A stretch of 19,959 nucleotides of DNA from the NCBI GenBank assembly GCA_025935655.1, contig JAICUV010000028.1:1-19959 (forward strand). Reading direction: 5' to 3'. Source of the stretch: Chloroflexota bacterium (lineage in GTDB: Bacteria; Chloroflexota; Limnocylindria; Limnocylindrales; CSP1-4). Each line of letters opens with the position of its first letter. Position 1 is the first letter of the stretch. Under the pieces are notes generated by a model. It made no database searches. It saw only the letters and a list, made by a program, of their open reading frames with translations, and had not been told where the DNA came from. Shown in pieces: positions 7,687 to 15,003 of the stretch. The position numbers and the translations under genes are program-made.

Positions 7687-8721
7687 TCAGGGCGCCGCCG
7701 ATGGCAGCACGAGGTCCGGGTGGATCGCCAGCGCGAGGGCGCGGATGCCGTCGGCGAGCCGTGGCCCCGGGCGGGTGACGATCACGTCGTCGATCGGGCG
7801 GATCGCGCCGTCCTTGACCGCGCTGATCGTGTCCCAGCCCGGGCGCGCGGTCACCTGGTCGGCGGTCACGCCGTACGCCGCATCGCCGAGGAGGACGACC
7901 TGCGGGTCGAACGCGACGATCTTCTCGCCCTCGATCTGGTACACGCCCGGCGTCCCGCTCGTGAGCGGGTCGCCGCCGGCGACCTTGATCATCTCCGTGC
8001 CGAAGTAGTCGGGTGCGGGCCCGAAGAACCCGTTGGACGCGTCGAGCTCGTAGAACACCCGTGGCGCGGGGAGGGCGCCCGTCGCCGCCTTGACCTCGTC
8101 GAACGCCGCGGTGATGCCGGCGGTGATGCCGGCGGCCTTGTCCGGGGCCCCGGTCGCGGTCCCGATGAGCTCGATGTCCTTGAGCGCGGTGGCGACGTCG
8201 GGCGCGAACAGGACGACGGTCGGGACGCCCAGGGAACGCAGCTGCGCGATCGCCTCGGGCGGATTGAAGTTGGAGCCACCGGCGATCACGAGATCTGCGC
8301 CGAGGCCGACGATCTTCTCCACGTCCACGGACCCGAACTTCGCGACGTCCGGGACGCTCGCCGCCTCGGGCGGGTAGACGCTGAAGTCCTCGACCTTGCC
8401 CACGACGCGGTCGCCCAGCCCGAGCGCGAACAGCGTCTCGGTGGCGGCCGGCGTGAGGCTGACGATCTTCTGGGGCTCGGCCTGGAGCTCGACGCTCGTG
8501 CCCTCGTCATCGGTGAGCGTGACCGGGAAGGCGGCGACCGGTGACGGCGTGGGGGTGGGCGCCGGCGTCGAGCTCGATGCCGCGGTCGGCGCGGCCGTCG
8601 CGACCGGGGCGGTCGTCGCGCCCGGGCCTGCGCAGGCTGCGACGACGAGCGCGACGAGGAAGACGAGGATCGCGGGGATGGTGCGGCCGCGACGGCGCGC
8701 GGCGGGGAATCGTGCGTCCAC
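7687..8721 (-). CDS. btuF: Cobalamin-binding lipoprotein of ABC transporter (BtuF/PF01497 type)
   Basis: The protein has 344 residues from GTG 8721, with GGAG about five to eight bases upstream. The leader ends in the lipobox VVAAC (Cys30). A Thr/Pro/Ser-rich tether follows up to about residue 63, then a periplasmic-binding-protein type III domain. Phrases typical of BtuF-like proteins are KIVSLTPAATETLFALGLGDRVVG near 84-107, where the first helix caps the corrinoid site, FGSVDVEKIVGLGADLVIA, and RPGWDTISAVKDGAIRPID near the end. It captures the corrinoid outside the cell and delivers it to BtuC. A 12-bp exact tandem duplication at 8111-8134 lies within the gene and stays in frame (ITAGITAG). 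Its leader RNA carries a cobalamin riboswitch and a terminator. Confidence 0.9.
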   Translation of the reverse strand: MDARFPAARRRGRTIPAILVFLVALVVAACAGPGATTAPVATAAPTAASSSTPAPTPTPSPVAAFPVTLTDDEGTSVELQAEPQKIVSLTPAATETLFALGLGDRVVGKVEDFSVYPPEAASVPDVAKFGSVDVEKIVGLGADLVIAGGSNFNPPEAIAQLRSLGVPTVVLFAPDVATALKDIELIGTATGAPDKAAGITAGITAAFDEVKAATGALPAPRVFYELDASNGFFGPAPDYFGTEMIKVAGGDPLTSGTPGVYQIEGEKIVAFDPQVVLLGDAAYGVTADQVTARPGWDTISAVKDGAIRPIDDVIVTRPGPRLADGIRALALAIHPDLVLPSAAP

Positions 8722-8755
8722 GGGTACTCCGGACTCGGGGAGGGAGAAAACAGAA

Positions 8756-8783
8756 GACCCCTTGCTTCGGGGAAGCAGGGGTC
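8756..8783 (-). terminator. Riboswitch-controlled intrinsic terminator
   Basis: GACCCC-TGCTTC pairs with GAAGC-A-AGGGGTC around a small loop, with one bulged base. On the minus strand it is followed by TTCTGTTTTCTC, the most U-rich run in the neighbourhood. It lies between the aptamer and the GTG of btuF. This is the layout of transcriptional attenuation rather than only ribosome-site masking. Confidence 0.85.
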
Positions 8784-8812
8784 AGGCGGTGGACTGCACG
8801 ATGCGCCTGACC
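8780..8812 (-). promoter_or_regulatory. Antiterminator-like hairpin overlapping the terminator
   Basis: GGTCAGGCG (minus strand, 8812-8804) can pair perfectly over nine base pairs with CGCCTGACC (8788-8780), leaving a 15-base loop. The last four bases, GACC, are also the outer end of the left arm of the terminator. The two hairpins therefore cannot form fully at the same time. This is the expected geometry of a ligand-dependent switch. Which state the ligand favours is inferred from the usual OFF behaviour of B12 riboswitches. Confidence 0.6.
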
Positions 8813-8975
8813 TTTCTCTCGAAGGCTCGAGCGGCGACGGCAGGTCGGCGACCGGACTTCCGCCCCAGGGGGCGGTCACCGTAGCGGGACTGTGCCGGAT
8901 TCACACCGGCTTCGCGACCAAACCGCGTCGGTTCTGCAGGGACGCACGCGTCCCGGTTGATGGCCGGAGCGTACC
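8804..8975 (-). ncRNA. Cobalamin (adenosylcobalamin-type) riboswitch aptamer
   Basis: On the minus strand the leader reads GAAGCCGGTGTGAATCCGGC at about 8913-8894, followed by ACAGTCCCGCTAC. This is the conserved B12 box with its GCCGG/CCGGC stem and the following GTCCCGC element. Downstream are GGTGACCGCC with a complementary GGGGCGG arm, CGGAAGTCCGG, and the segment ACCTGCCGTCGCC seen in high-GC cobalamin riboswitches. Small helices before the box include AACCG-ACG-CGGTT near 8918-8934 and GGGACG-CACG-CGTCCC at 8939-8954. The 5' boundary is approximate. The RNA lies immediately ahead of btuF and reports the intracellular corrinoid level. Confidence 0.93.
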
Positions 8976-9076
8976 ACCGGACCGCGCCCGATAACCAGCG
9001 GATAAGTCGCCCCGGTCACCATGGCCGCCTCGCCCTCCTCCCGCCAGCACCGTTCCCCGCCGGAGGAGGTCACTGC

Positions 9077-10150
9077 ATGGAGCCAGTGCGATGGATTCGA
9101 GGCGTGGTCCCGCTCGCCGCGGCGGCGCTGATGGGCGCCGGGGTGATGACGCGGCCGCCGGTCCTCGTCGCGGCGGACCCGCCATGGCAGCCGCCGCCGT
9201 GCACGGACTCGGGGCCGCCCGGCCGGGGCGGCGAGGCGACCTGGTACCGGCTGGACGGCGTCCTGGACGCGGCGGGGTCGCTCTCGGGCATGCGCCTGAC
9301 CGCCGGGCTCGTCGGCGGCGCGACCCGTCACCTGTCGCTGCCCGCGGAGTCCTTCGCGAGCGGCCCCGTGGGCGCCGTGGTGCTGGTGGGCTCGGATGAC
9401 GGATCGCGGTCACGCCTGTCGCTCCTGGACTCGGCCCGCGGCTGCGAGACCGCCGTGCGCGATGAACGGGCCGTCGTGCGCTCGGCGCTGCTCACGCCGG
9501 ACGCGTCGGCGGTCGTCGAGCACCGGGTCGACCGCGTGACGCGCGCGGACCTCGGCACCTGGCGCGTCGCGCTGCGCGGTGGCCGCGCCACGCGGATCGT
9601 GGCACCCGCCCCGGCGGACGAGCGATACGGTCGGACCTTCACGACGGAGCTGCGCTGGGCGCCGGACGGCAGGCTCGCCGTGACGTCGTGCGGCGAGCAG
9701 GCGTGCCGGACCCGGCTCGTGGAGCCGCGCACCGGCCGGACAGTCCTCGTCGGGCCCACGGGTCCGGTCGTCGGGATCGACGCGGCGGGCGGCGTCATCG
9801 CCCACGAGCGCTGCGCCGGCTTCCCGTGTGCCCTCGTGCGGGTGGACGCGGACGGCACCGTGCGTGAGCTCGCACCGGGCGCCGGTCGGGCCGCGATGGC
9901 CGGGGACCGCGTCGTGTACGAGACCGGCGCCTCGCGCCTCCGGATCCTCGACCTGCGGTCCGGTTCGGGAGCGACCGTCGACGGCGACGGGCTGGTCCCG
10001 GTCGGCGATGGCTCGCTGGCGACGGCGGGCATCACGCACGCGGCGGACGCCGTGGTCCTCGCGCCCGGTGGCCTCGTGGACGCCACGGGCTCCAGGGTCC
10101 TCGGGCCGCTCGGCCGCACCCCCGTCGGCATCGAGGAGATGCAGCGATGA
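9077..10150 (+). CDS. Secreted propeller-like protein of unknown function
   Basis: The protein has 357 residues. ATG 9077 is chosen because GGAGGAGG lies seven bases upstream and a signal peptide follows at once: basic start EPVRWIR, a hydrophobic stretch to about residue 24 and an Ala-rich end near VAAD. Frames reaching further upstream read into the riboswitch region. The mature part is a series of beta-strand blocks with turn phrases such as WAPDGRLAV, VDADGTVREL and LRILDLRSG. These resemble the repeats of TolB/WD40-like propellers, but I cannot assign a named family. Cysteines occur in pairs (for example CGEQAC and CAGFPC), consistent with disulfides outside the cell. The stop overlaps the ATG of the next gene by the ATGA arrangement, so the two are translationally coupled. 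It may bind or present a substrate for the protease-like neighbour. Confidence 0.75.
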   Translation: MEPVRWIRGVVPLAAAALMGAGVMTRPPVLVAADPPWQPPPCTDSGPPGRGGEATWYRLDGVLDAAGSLSGMRLTAGLVGGATRHLSLPAESFASGPVGAVVLVGSDDGSRSRLSLLDSARGCETAVRDERAVVRSALLTPDASAVVEHRVDRVTRADLGTWRVALRGGRATRIVAPAPADERYGRTFTTELRWAPDGRLAVTSCGEQACRTRLVEPRTGRTVLVGPTGPVVGIDAAGGVIAHERCAGFPCALVRVDADGTVRELAPGAGRAAMAGDRVVYETGASRLRILDLRSGSGATVDGDGLVPVGDGSLATAGITHAADAVVLAPGGLVDATGSRVLGPLGRTPVGIEEMQR

Positions 10151-11160
10151 GCCGCCGCCTCGGCCTCCTGCTCGGCGCGGCGCTCGTGCTCGCGGGCGTC
10201 GTCCCGGTGGTCGCGCACGACCCCGATCCCACGTTCAGCGAGCTGTACGCCCAGAACAAGGTCCTCCAGTACCGCTGGTCGGGGTCGGGCACCCCGCCGC
10301 TCGACATGCGGTATGCGATCCACGACGCGCGGGACGATGCGAACGCGAGCCGCAAGGCGAAGTCCCCCACCTTCGACTACGACACCGCCGCCGGCAACGT
10401 CATCTACTACGGGACCTCCGTCCCGTGCGGCGTCAACGGGCTCGCCTGCTTCCAGCGTGACCCGCCGGGCTGGTTCGGGATGTGGTTCCGCGAGAACGGC
10501 CACCGGTTCGACTGGGGCACGCTCCGCTGGTGCGAGCTGTCGGGCGCACCCGACGGCTGCTACGACGCCGAGAACATCGCGCTGGACGAGTTCGGCCACG
10601 TCCTCGGCCTGAACCACCACGACAACTTCGCGGACGACAGCGACTACAAGGACGCGGTCGTCCAGACGTACTCGCGGACGAAGCCCAGGACCGGCTACAA
10701 CGCCCACGTGTTCGGGCGCTGCGATGTCGCATCGCTCCAGCAGGAGTACGACGTCCTCACCTCGACGACCCTGTACAGCACCTGCCTCGACGTCCCGACC
10801 GTCGCGACCCTCGCCGCCTCGTCGACGTCGGTCACGGCCGGCGCGATGGTGACGTTCACCGCGACCCTGACCTCCGACGGATCGGGCCGCCTGTCGAACA
10901 ACGCGATGTCCGGCCGGACGCTCGTGCTCCAGCAACGGACGTCGAGCGGGTGGGCGGACGTCCTGACGATGAGCGGCGGGTCGGCCGCGGGCACGTACAC
11001 CGCGAGCCTGACCGTCCGCTCCACGCAGGACTACCGGGCCCTGTTCCGCAAGCCGACCAACGAGGGCGTGCGAACGGACGCCTCGGGGGCCGTCTCGATC
11101 ACGGTCTCGGCGGCGTGCACGTCTCTGTGCCCGCAGTCCGCACCAACGCCCACCAGGTGA
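10147..11160 (+). CDS. Secreted matrixin-like metalloprotease homologue with altered zinc motif and Ig-like tail
   Basis: The protein has 337 residues, starting at ATG 10147 in a 4-bp overlap with the preceding gene. Residues 1-23 form a signal peptide ending near VVAHD. The domain at about 40-215 looks like a matrixin/metzincin: an N-terminal strand region, then ENIALDEFGHVLGLNHHDN at 142-160. The canonical motif is HExxHxxGxxH; here the first ligand position is Asp147 (codon GAC), while E148, H151, G154 and H157 are kept. The usual Met-turn Met is also not evident, DAVVQTYSR standing where it might be. Cysteines 94, 101, 129, 138, 192 and 213 could form disulfides. Residues 216-323 resemble a bacterial Ig-like domain (SSTSVTAGAMVTFTATL). 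It could be an Asp-ligated active protease or an inactive binding protein. The family assignment is good; activity is open. Confidence 0.8.
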   Translation: MSRRLGLLLGAALVLAGVVPVVAHDPDPTFSELYAQNKVLQYRWSGSGTPPLDMRYAIHDARDDANASRKAKSPTFDYDTAAGNVIYYGTSVPCGVNGLACFQRDPPGWFGMWFRENGHRFDWGTLRWCELSGAPDGCYDAENIALDEFGHVLGLNHHDNFADDSDYKDAVVQTYSRTKPRTGYNAHVFGRCDVASLQQEYDVLTSTTLYSTCLDVPTVATLAASSTSVTAGAMVTFTATLTSDGSGRLSNNAMSGRTLVLQQRTSSGWADVLTMSGGSAAGTYTASLTVRSTQDYRALFRKPTNEGVRTDASGAVSITVSAACTSLCPQSAPTPTR

Positions 11161-11180
11161 GCTTCCGGGAGGTCCCGTCC

Positions 11181-11765
11181 ATGTCGCACGTCAAGCCCGC
11201 ATCCCGGTCGGCGACGCTCCGGCTCGTCGGCGCAGCGCTCGTCCTCGCCGCGGCCGGCGCCGGCTGCGGCACGGGCGGGCTCCCGGCATCCAGTCCGCTC
11301 GCCGCCACCCGGGACAGCCCGCCATCTCCGCCGGCTGCCCAGTCGCCGGCGCCGTCGTCGGTCGCACCGACGCCGGTGCCCGTCACGGCGACGCCCGCCG
11401 GGCCGCCCTCGGCGACGCTCTCGGGCACCGCGACGGGACCGTCGCCGGGCACGCTCGGGTCCTACACGTGGGCTGACTCGGGCACGGACGCCCCGTGGAT
11501 CGTGCCCCGGGACGGGAGCGGCGCCTCGCCGGGCTCGAGGCTCGAGGTCGCGTTCGAGCCCGCCGCGACACCGGCGTCGTGGACCGCCCGCTGGGCACCC
11601 GTGGCCGGGTCGTCGGCCGGGGACGTCGCGCGCGGCGTCGACGGAACCGGACGCGTGGCGATCACCGCGCCGGCCGAGGCCGGGACCTGGAGCCTCCAGC
11701 TCGAGGCGTCGTTCGGGCAGGCCCGCGGCGCGACCTGGTACTGGCGGCTGGAGGTTGGGCCGTGA
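11181..11765 (+). CDS. Small lipoprotein with Pro/Ser/Thr-rich tether
   Basis: The protein has 194 residues from ATG 11181, with GGGAGG ending eight bases upstream. The leader contains a hydrophobic segment and a lipobox GAGC, with Cys29 as the lipidation site. Residues about 35-85 are a low-complexity tether of Pro, Ser, Ala and Thr. The C-terminal 105 residues, rich in Trp (SYTWADSGTDAPWIVP, ATWYWRLEVGP), suggest a compact beta domain. I do not recognise its family. It starts 20 bases after the matrixin-like gene and likely belongs to the same operon, ending at the hairpin at 11784-11807. The three products would all act on the outer face of the membrane. The function is unknown. Confidence 0.7.
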   Translation: MSHVKPASRSATLRLVGAALVLAAAGAGCGTGGLPASSPLAATRDSPPSPPAAQSPAPSSVAPTPVPVTATPAGPPSATLSGTATGPSPGTLGSYTWADSGTDAPWIVPRDGSGASPGSRLEVAFEPAATPASWTARWAPVAGSSAGDVARGVDGTGRVAITAPAEAGTWSLQLEASFGQARGATWYWRLEVGP

Positions 11766-11783
11766 TCCCTGCCGGACACGAAG

Positions 11784-11807
11784 CCGGCGCCGCTCTCGCG
11801 GCGCCGG
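11784..11807. terminator. Perfect 10-bp hairpin between convergent genes
   Basis: CCGGCGCCGC and GCGGCGCCGG pair without mismatch around the loop TCTC. It lies 18 bases after the lipoprotein stop and 43 bases before the stop of the SWIM gene on the other strand. There is no T-tract on either side. It is therefore a likely bidirectional stop or mRNA-end stabiliser rather than a textbook intrinsic terminator. Confidence 0.6.
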
Positions 11808-11850
11808 GTGTGGACTCCGGGTTCGTCACCGGCCCGCCGGCCGGCCCGCC

Positions 11851-12129
11851 TCAGGCGATGGCGCTGGCCGCCGTCGCGTTGAAGATCGAGACCTGCGCCT
11901 CCTCGGGCAGCATCACGCCGAAGATCTTCTGCAGCGCGAGGAGATGCACGCACGAACCCCAGCTCTCGAAGTAGTGGCACGTGCAGTGCCACTGACCGGC
12001 ATCGAGGCTGACGTGATGGGTGTCGTTGTCACCGCGGAACGTCAGGGCGACCCGCTCGATCGAAATGCGATCAAGCTCGCGAGCGTAGCGATTCGCCTTC
12101 TCGACCTTGCCGATGAGAGAGGAGTGCAT
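11851..12129 (-). CDS. Stand-alone SWIM zinc-finger protein
   Basis: This 92-residue protein starts at ATG 12129, with GGAGG ten bases upstream. The core QWHCTCHYFESWGSCVHLLA holds Cys49, Cys51, Cys60 and His62. This fits the SWIM signature CxCx(n)CxH with n of 8, preceded by two beta strands (RVALTFRGD, HHVSLDAG). SWIM modules bind one zinc and usually serve in DNA or protein contacts within larger ATPases or transposases. Here almost nothing else is present: an N-terminal helix of about 20 residues and a short hydrophobic tail. A cytoplasmic nucleic-acid or partner-binding role is inferred only from the fold. It faces the secreted cassette convergently and is followed by the shared hairpin. 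Confidence 0.82.
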   Translation of the reverse strand: MHSSLIGKVEKANRYARELDRISIERVALTFRGDNDTHHVSLDAGQWHCTCHYFESWGSCVHLLALQKIFGVMLPEEAQVSIFNATAASAIA

Positions 12130-12222
12130 CGCCGATCAACCTCCAGTCGCCCCGCGACGGGCGTCCGCGAGGGCCGCCGTCCGGTCGGACCATCGGGACC
12201 GGTGATGGCGGTCGCGGAGACA

Positions 12223-12251
12223 AGCCTACACCCCTGGACGCCGCAGGTCAG
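12223..12251 (-). promoter_or_regulatory. Possible sigma70-type promoter of the SWIM gene
   Basis: On the minus strand CTGACC (12251-12246) is followed after exactly 17 bases by TAGGCT (12228-12223). The -35 matches four of six consensus positions and the -10 keeps TA...T. The transcript would have a leader of about 85 bases before ATG 12129. The match is moderate and could be chance. Confidence 0.35.
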
Positions 12252-12305
12252 CCCCCCGAATCGCACCCATCCGGACCGGGATTCGCGTCGGGCGCGGCCG
12301 CCCGA

Positions 12306-13787
12306 TCAGCCGCCGCGGACGATCCGCTCGCCCGTCACCACGAGCTCGTCGCGCAGCTCCGCCGAGGTCGCCTCGGTGTACACCCGGACAAGCGGCTCGG
12401 TGCCGCTGGCGCGGACGAGCAGCCATGACCCGTCGGCCAGGAACCACTTGAAGCCGTCGTTGGTGGTGAGGACCTGGGTCCGCGCGACGGCCTCGCCGGC
12501 GAGCGAGGCCGGTGGCGCCGCGGCGAGGCCGACGAGCAGTCGCTCCTTCACCCCGTCGTACTCGGCGCGCTCGACGTGGACGTCGATCCGCCGGTAGAAC
12601 GAGGGGCCTGCCAGCTCGTGGAACAGCTCCACCGCGCGCGAGACCGGCCAGTTGCCGCGTGCTCGCTCGCGCAGGAACAGGTCGAGCAGCATCAGGTCGG
12701 CGTAGATGCCGTCCCGCTCGGGGAGATGCATCCCGAACCCGAACCCGCCGGACTCCTCGGCCCCGAGCATCGCGCCCGTCTCGATCATCTTCGGCCCGAT
12801 GAACTTGAACCCGACCGGGACCTCGAACGTCTCGATGCCGTAGTGCTCGCCGAGCCGTGCCGCCATCGAGGTGTTGTTGACCGACACGACGACCGGCTGC
12901 CGCAGCCCGCGGTGCTCCGCGAGGTAGTACATCAGCAGCCCGGTGACCTGGAGCTGGTGGAGGAAGGTGCCCCGCTCGTCGGCCGCGCCGGCACGGTCGG
13001 CGTCGCCGTCGAGGAGCAGCCCCAGGTCGTACCCGCCACTGGCGATGATCGCGAGCGCCTGGTCGACGTGCGGCCGGATGGGCTCCGGGTTGACGCCGCC
13101 GAAGTACGGGTTGCGCTCGTTGTGGATCTCGGTGACCCGGATCCTCCCACCGGCGAGCAGCCGCGGGATCCAGCCGGAGCCGGCGCCATACAGCGGCTCC
13201 ACCAGGACGGACACGTCGGCGTCGCGGAGCGCGTCGAGGTCGATCGTCCGGCGCAGGTACCGCTCGTAGCCCTCGAACGGGTCGAACAGCTCCACGAGGC
13301 CCGCGGCCTCCGCGTCGTCGAACGGGCGGCGCTCGATCGGCCGGCCCGTGTGCGCGGTGACGATCGCCTCGATGGCCGGCAGCATGTCGCCGCCGGCGGC
13401 GGAGCCCGTCGGCGACTTCACCTTGAACCCGTTGTCGGTCCACGGGTTGTGGGAGGCGGTGATGACGATCCCGGCCGCCGAGCCGCGCTGGACGACCTCG
13501 TACGAGGACATCTGGGTCGGGACCGCGGTGCTGCTGAACGCCACGGGGATGTCACGTGCGAGGAGCACCTCGGCGGCGGCGCGCGCGAAGTGCTCGGAGG
13601 CGAACCGGCGGTCGTAGGCGATCACGACGCCCTTCGCCGTCTCCCCGCGGTCGGCCACGTAGGTCGCCACGCCGTCCGCGAGCCGCCGGACGTTGTCGAA
13701 CGTGAAGTCCTCGGCGATCCGCGCGCGCCAGCCGTCCGTGCCGAACACGATCCTGGTGGGGGTGGGCACCGTCGCGGGGTTGGTCAC
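12306..13787 (-). CDS. manB: Phosphomannomutase / phosphoglucomutase (alpha-D-phosphohexomutase)
   Basis: The protein has 493 residues. GTG 13787 overlaps the stop of the guanylyltransferase gene by 4 bases; the open frame continues far upstream without meaning. The four domains show all active-site loops. GIVITASHNPWTDNGFK has the phosphoserine Ser112. DGDADR at 260-265 is the Mg-binding loop, AEESGGFG at 343-350 is the sugar-recognition loop and RASGTEPLVRVY at 459-470 is the phosphate loop. The enzyme interconverts hexose 6- and 1-phosphates through a bisphosphate intermediate. The gene pair with the mannose-1-phosphate guanylyltransferase argues for mannose as the main substrate, but glucose activity is common in this family. 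The opening FGTDGWRARIAEDFTF is typical of the bacterial PGM/PMM group. Confidence 0.92.
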   Translation of the reverse strand: MTNPATVPTPTRIVFGTDGWRARIAEDFTFDNVRRLADGVATYVADRGETAKGVVIAYDRRFASEHFARAAAEVLLARDIPVAFSSTAVPTQMSSYEVVQRGSAAGIVITASHNPWTDNGFKVKSPTGSAAGGDMLPAIEAIVTAHTGRPIERRPFDDAEAAGLVELFDPFEGYERYLRRTIDLDALRDADVSVLVEPLYGAGSGWIPRLLAGGRIRVTEIHNERNPYFGGVNPEPIRPHVDQALAIIASGGYDLGLLLDGDADRAGAADERGTFLHQLQVTGLLMYYLAEHRGLRQPVVVSVNNTSMAARLGEHYGIETFEVPVGFKFIGPKMIETGAMLGAEESGGFGFGMHLPERDGIYADLMLLDLFLRERARGNWPVSRAVELFHELAGPSFYRRIDVHVERAEYDGVKERLLVGLAAAPPASLAGEAVARTQVLTTNDGFKWFLADGSWLLVRASGTEPLVRVYTEATSAELRDELVVTGERIVRGG

Positions 13788-14875
13788 GCACGAATCTCCG
13801 CTGCTGCACATCGGTCGAGGAGGGCCTGGACGGCGGGCAGGGCCTCGCGCGCCCCTCGCAGGAGCGCGACCGGCCGCTCCGGGACCATCGTATCGTCCCC
13901 CACGGCCCGTGCGGACAGGGCTCCCTCGTGCCGATCGATGACGACGTCGCCTGCCCGGGTCTCGACCGCGGCCCCCGCCTCGACCACGCCGCCCTCGATC
14001 CCCGTCGCGCCCAGCACGTCCAGGAGGACCGACCACGTCCCGACGTCGGTCCAGCCCACGTCCAGCGTGGCCATCACGACGTCCCCGGCCGCGGCCGCCG
14101 GCTCCATCACCGCGTAGTCGATGGAGCGGGGGTTGATCGTACCGTACGCGGCGGCCATGTCGCCCGAGGCGAGACCCCGCGAGACGGCCTCGACGACGTC
14201 CGGCGCGAACCGCTCCAGCGCGGCGCCGATCGACCCGCGCCGCCACAGGAACATGCCGGCGTTCCAGGCCACCCCGGGCATCGCCACGAGGGTCGCAGCC
14301 CGGTCCGGCGTCGGCTTCTCCTCGAACGCCTCCAGGGGGTACGCCTGGAGGCCGTCCACGACGTGGCCGTCCGCAAGCCGCGGCCGCAGGTAGCCGTACT
14401 GCGTGGCCGCGAACGTCGGCTGCACGCCGAGCGTCACCAGCGGCCGCGCGATCCCGAACGCCCCGCCGGCGAGCCCGTCTGCGGCCGCGCCGAGGACCTC
14501 CCGGAACAGCCCCTCGCGCGCGGGGTCGATGCGGTGGTCGGCGGGCAGCACGACCATGACGTCGTCGGCCTCCCGCTCGATCGCGAGCGCCGCCAGCGCG
14601 ATCGCGGCCGCCGTGTTGCGCCCCTCGGGCTCGATGACGACCGTCGCGTCCGGCACCTGGCTGGCGACGAGCGGCGCATACGCGGCCGACGCCACGACGT
14701 ACACGTCGATCGGCCTGCCGCCGCGTTCGAGCTCGTCGCCGCGCAGGCGGCGCACCGTGCGCTCGAGGAGCGTCTCGCCGGTGGGCAGCAGCGGCAGGAA
14801 CGGCTTGGGGCGGTCGGCGGTGCTCACGGGGCGGAGCCGCGTCCCGCCGCCCCCGGCCATGATGACGACGTACAT
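13784..14875 (-). CDS. manC: Mannose-1-phosphate guanylyltransferase
   Basis: The protein has 363 residues from ATG 14875. The nucleotidyltransferase domain is complete: MAGGGGTRLRPVS at 6-18 binds the nucleotide phosphates, and RPKPFLPLL at 22-30 carries the catalytic Lys. EPEGRNTAAAIALAA starts at 82, PADH follows at 111-114, FEEKP at 184-188 and WNAGMFLW at 204-211. It lacks the C-terminal cupin phosphomannose-isomerase domain of bifunctional ManC/AlgA, so it is the short monofunctional form. It makes GDP-mannose from mannose-1-phosphate and GTP, using the product of the overlapping mutase gene. GDP-mannose feeds glycolipid, glycan or GDP-fucose synthesis. No Shine-Dalgarno is visible. A -10-like TAGAAT lies six bases before the ATG, suggesting a leaderless mRNA. 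Confidence 0.93.
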   Translation of the reverse strand: MYVVIMAGGGGTRLRPVSTADRPKPFLPLLPTGETLLERTVRRLRGDELERGGRPIDVYVVASAAYAPLVASQVPDATVVIEPEGRNTAAAIALAALAIEREADDVMVVLPADHRIDPAREGLFREVLGAAADGLAGGAFGIARPLVTLGVQPTFAATQYGYLRPRLADGHVVDGLQAYPLEAFEEKPTPDRAATLVAMPGVAWNAGMFLWRRGSIGAALERFAPDVVEAVSRGLASGDMAAAYGTINPRSIDYAVMEPAAAAGDVVMATLDVGWTDVGTWSVLLDVLGATGIEGGVVEAGAAVETRAGDVVIDRHEGALSARAVGDDTMVPERPVALLRGAREALPAVQALLDRCAAAEIRA

Positions 14876-14881
14876 CGGGCC

Positions 14882-14887
14882 ATTCTA
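14882..14887 (-). promoter_or_regulatory. Possible -10 element for a leaderless manC transcript
   Basis: On the minus strand TAGAAT occupies 14887-14882, six bases before ATG 14875. That is the distance from a -10 box to its start site. It fits with the missing Shine-Dalgarno. No recognisable -35 lies 17 bases upstream. The call is plausible, not proven. Confidence 0.4.
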
Positions 14888-14944
14888 GGTTGGCCGCTCC
14901 CGCCTCCCGGCCGCGCCCCGGGGCCGCCAGCGCCATCCGGCGGA

Positions 14945-14983
14945 ATTCGCAGCCCCGGTCGGCGCGCAATGCGCGATTCGCAG
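14945..14983. repeat. Direct repeat and palindrome upstream of the pot promoter
   Basis: ATTCGCAG occurs at 14945-14952 and again at 14976-14983, 31 bases (about three helical turns) apart. Between them, CGCGCA-A-TGCGCG at 14963-14975 is a perfect 13-base palindrome. The set lies about 20-60 bases upstream of the -35 element of the potA promoter. That is a position used by activators. Confidence 0.4.
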
Positions 14984-15003
14984 GAACGGAAACCGGAACC
15001 GCG

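Noticed and set aside
8111..8134. Exact 12-bp tandem duplication inside btuF
   Set aside because: It is in frame and adds four residues in a surface-like helix region. This looks like ordinary slippage without likely functional meaning.
12306..14969. An 887-codon minus-strand open frame spanning both manB and manC
   Set aside because: Only the part after GTG 13787 has mutase motifs. The upstream part is the out-of-frame shadow of manC, Arg/Gly-rich and without motifs.
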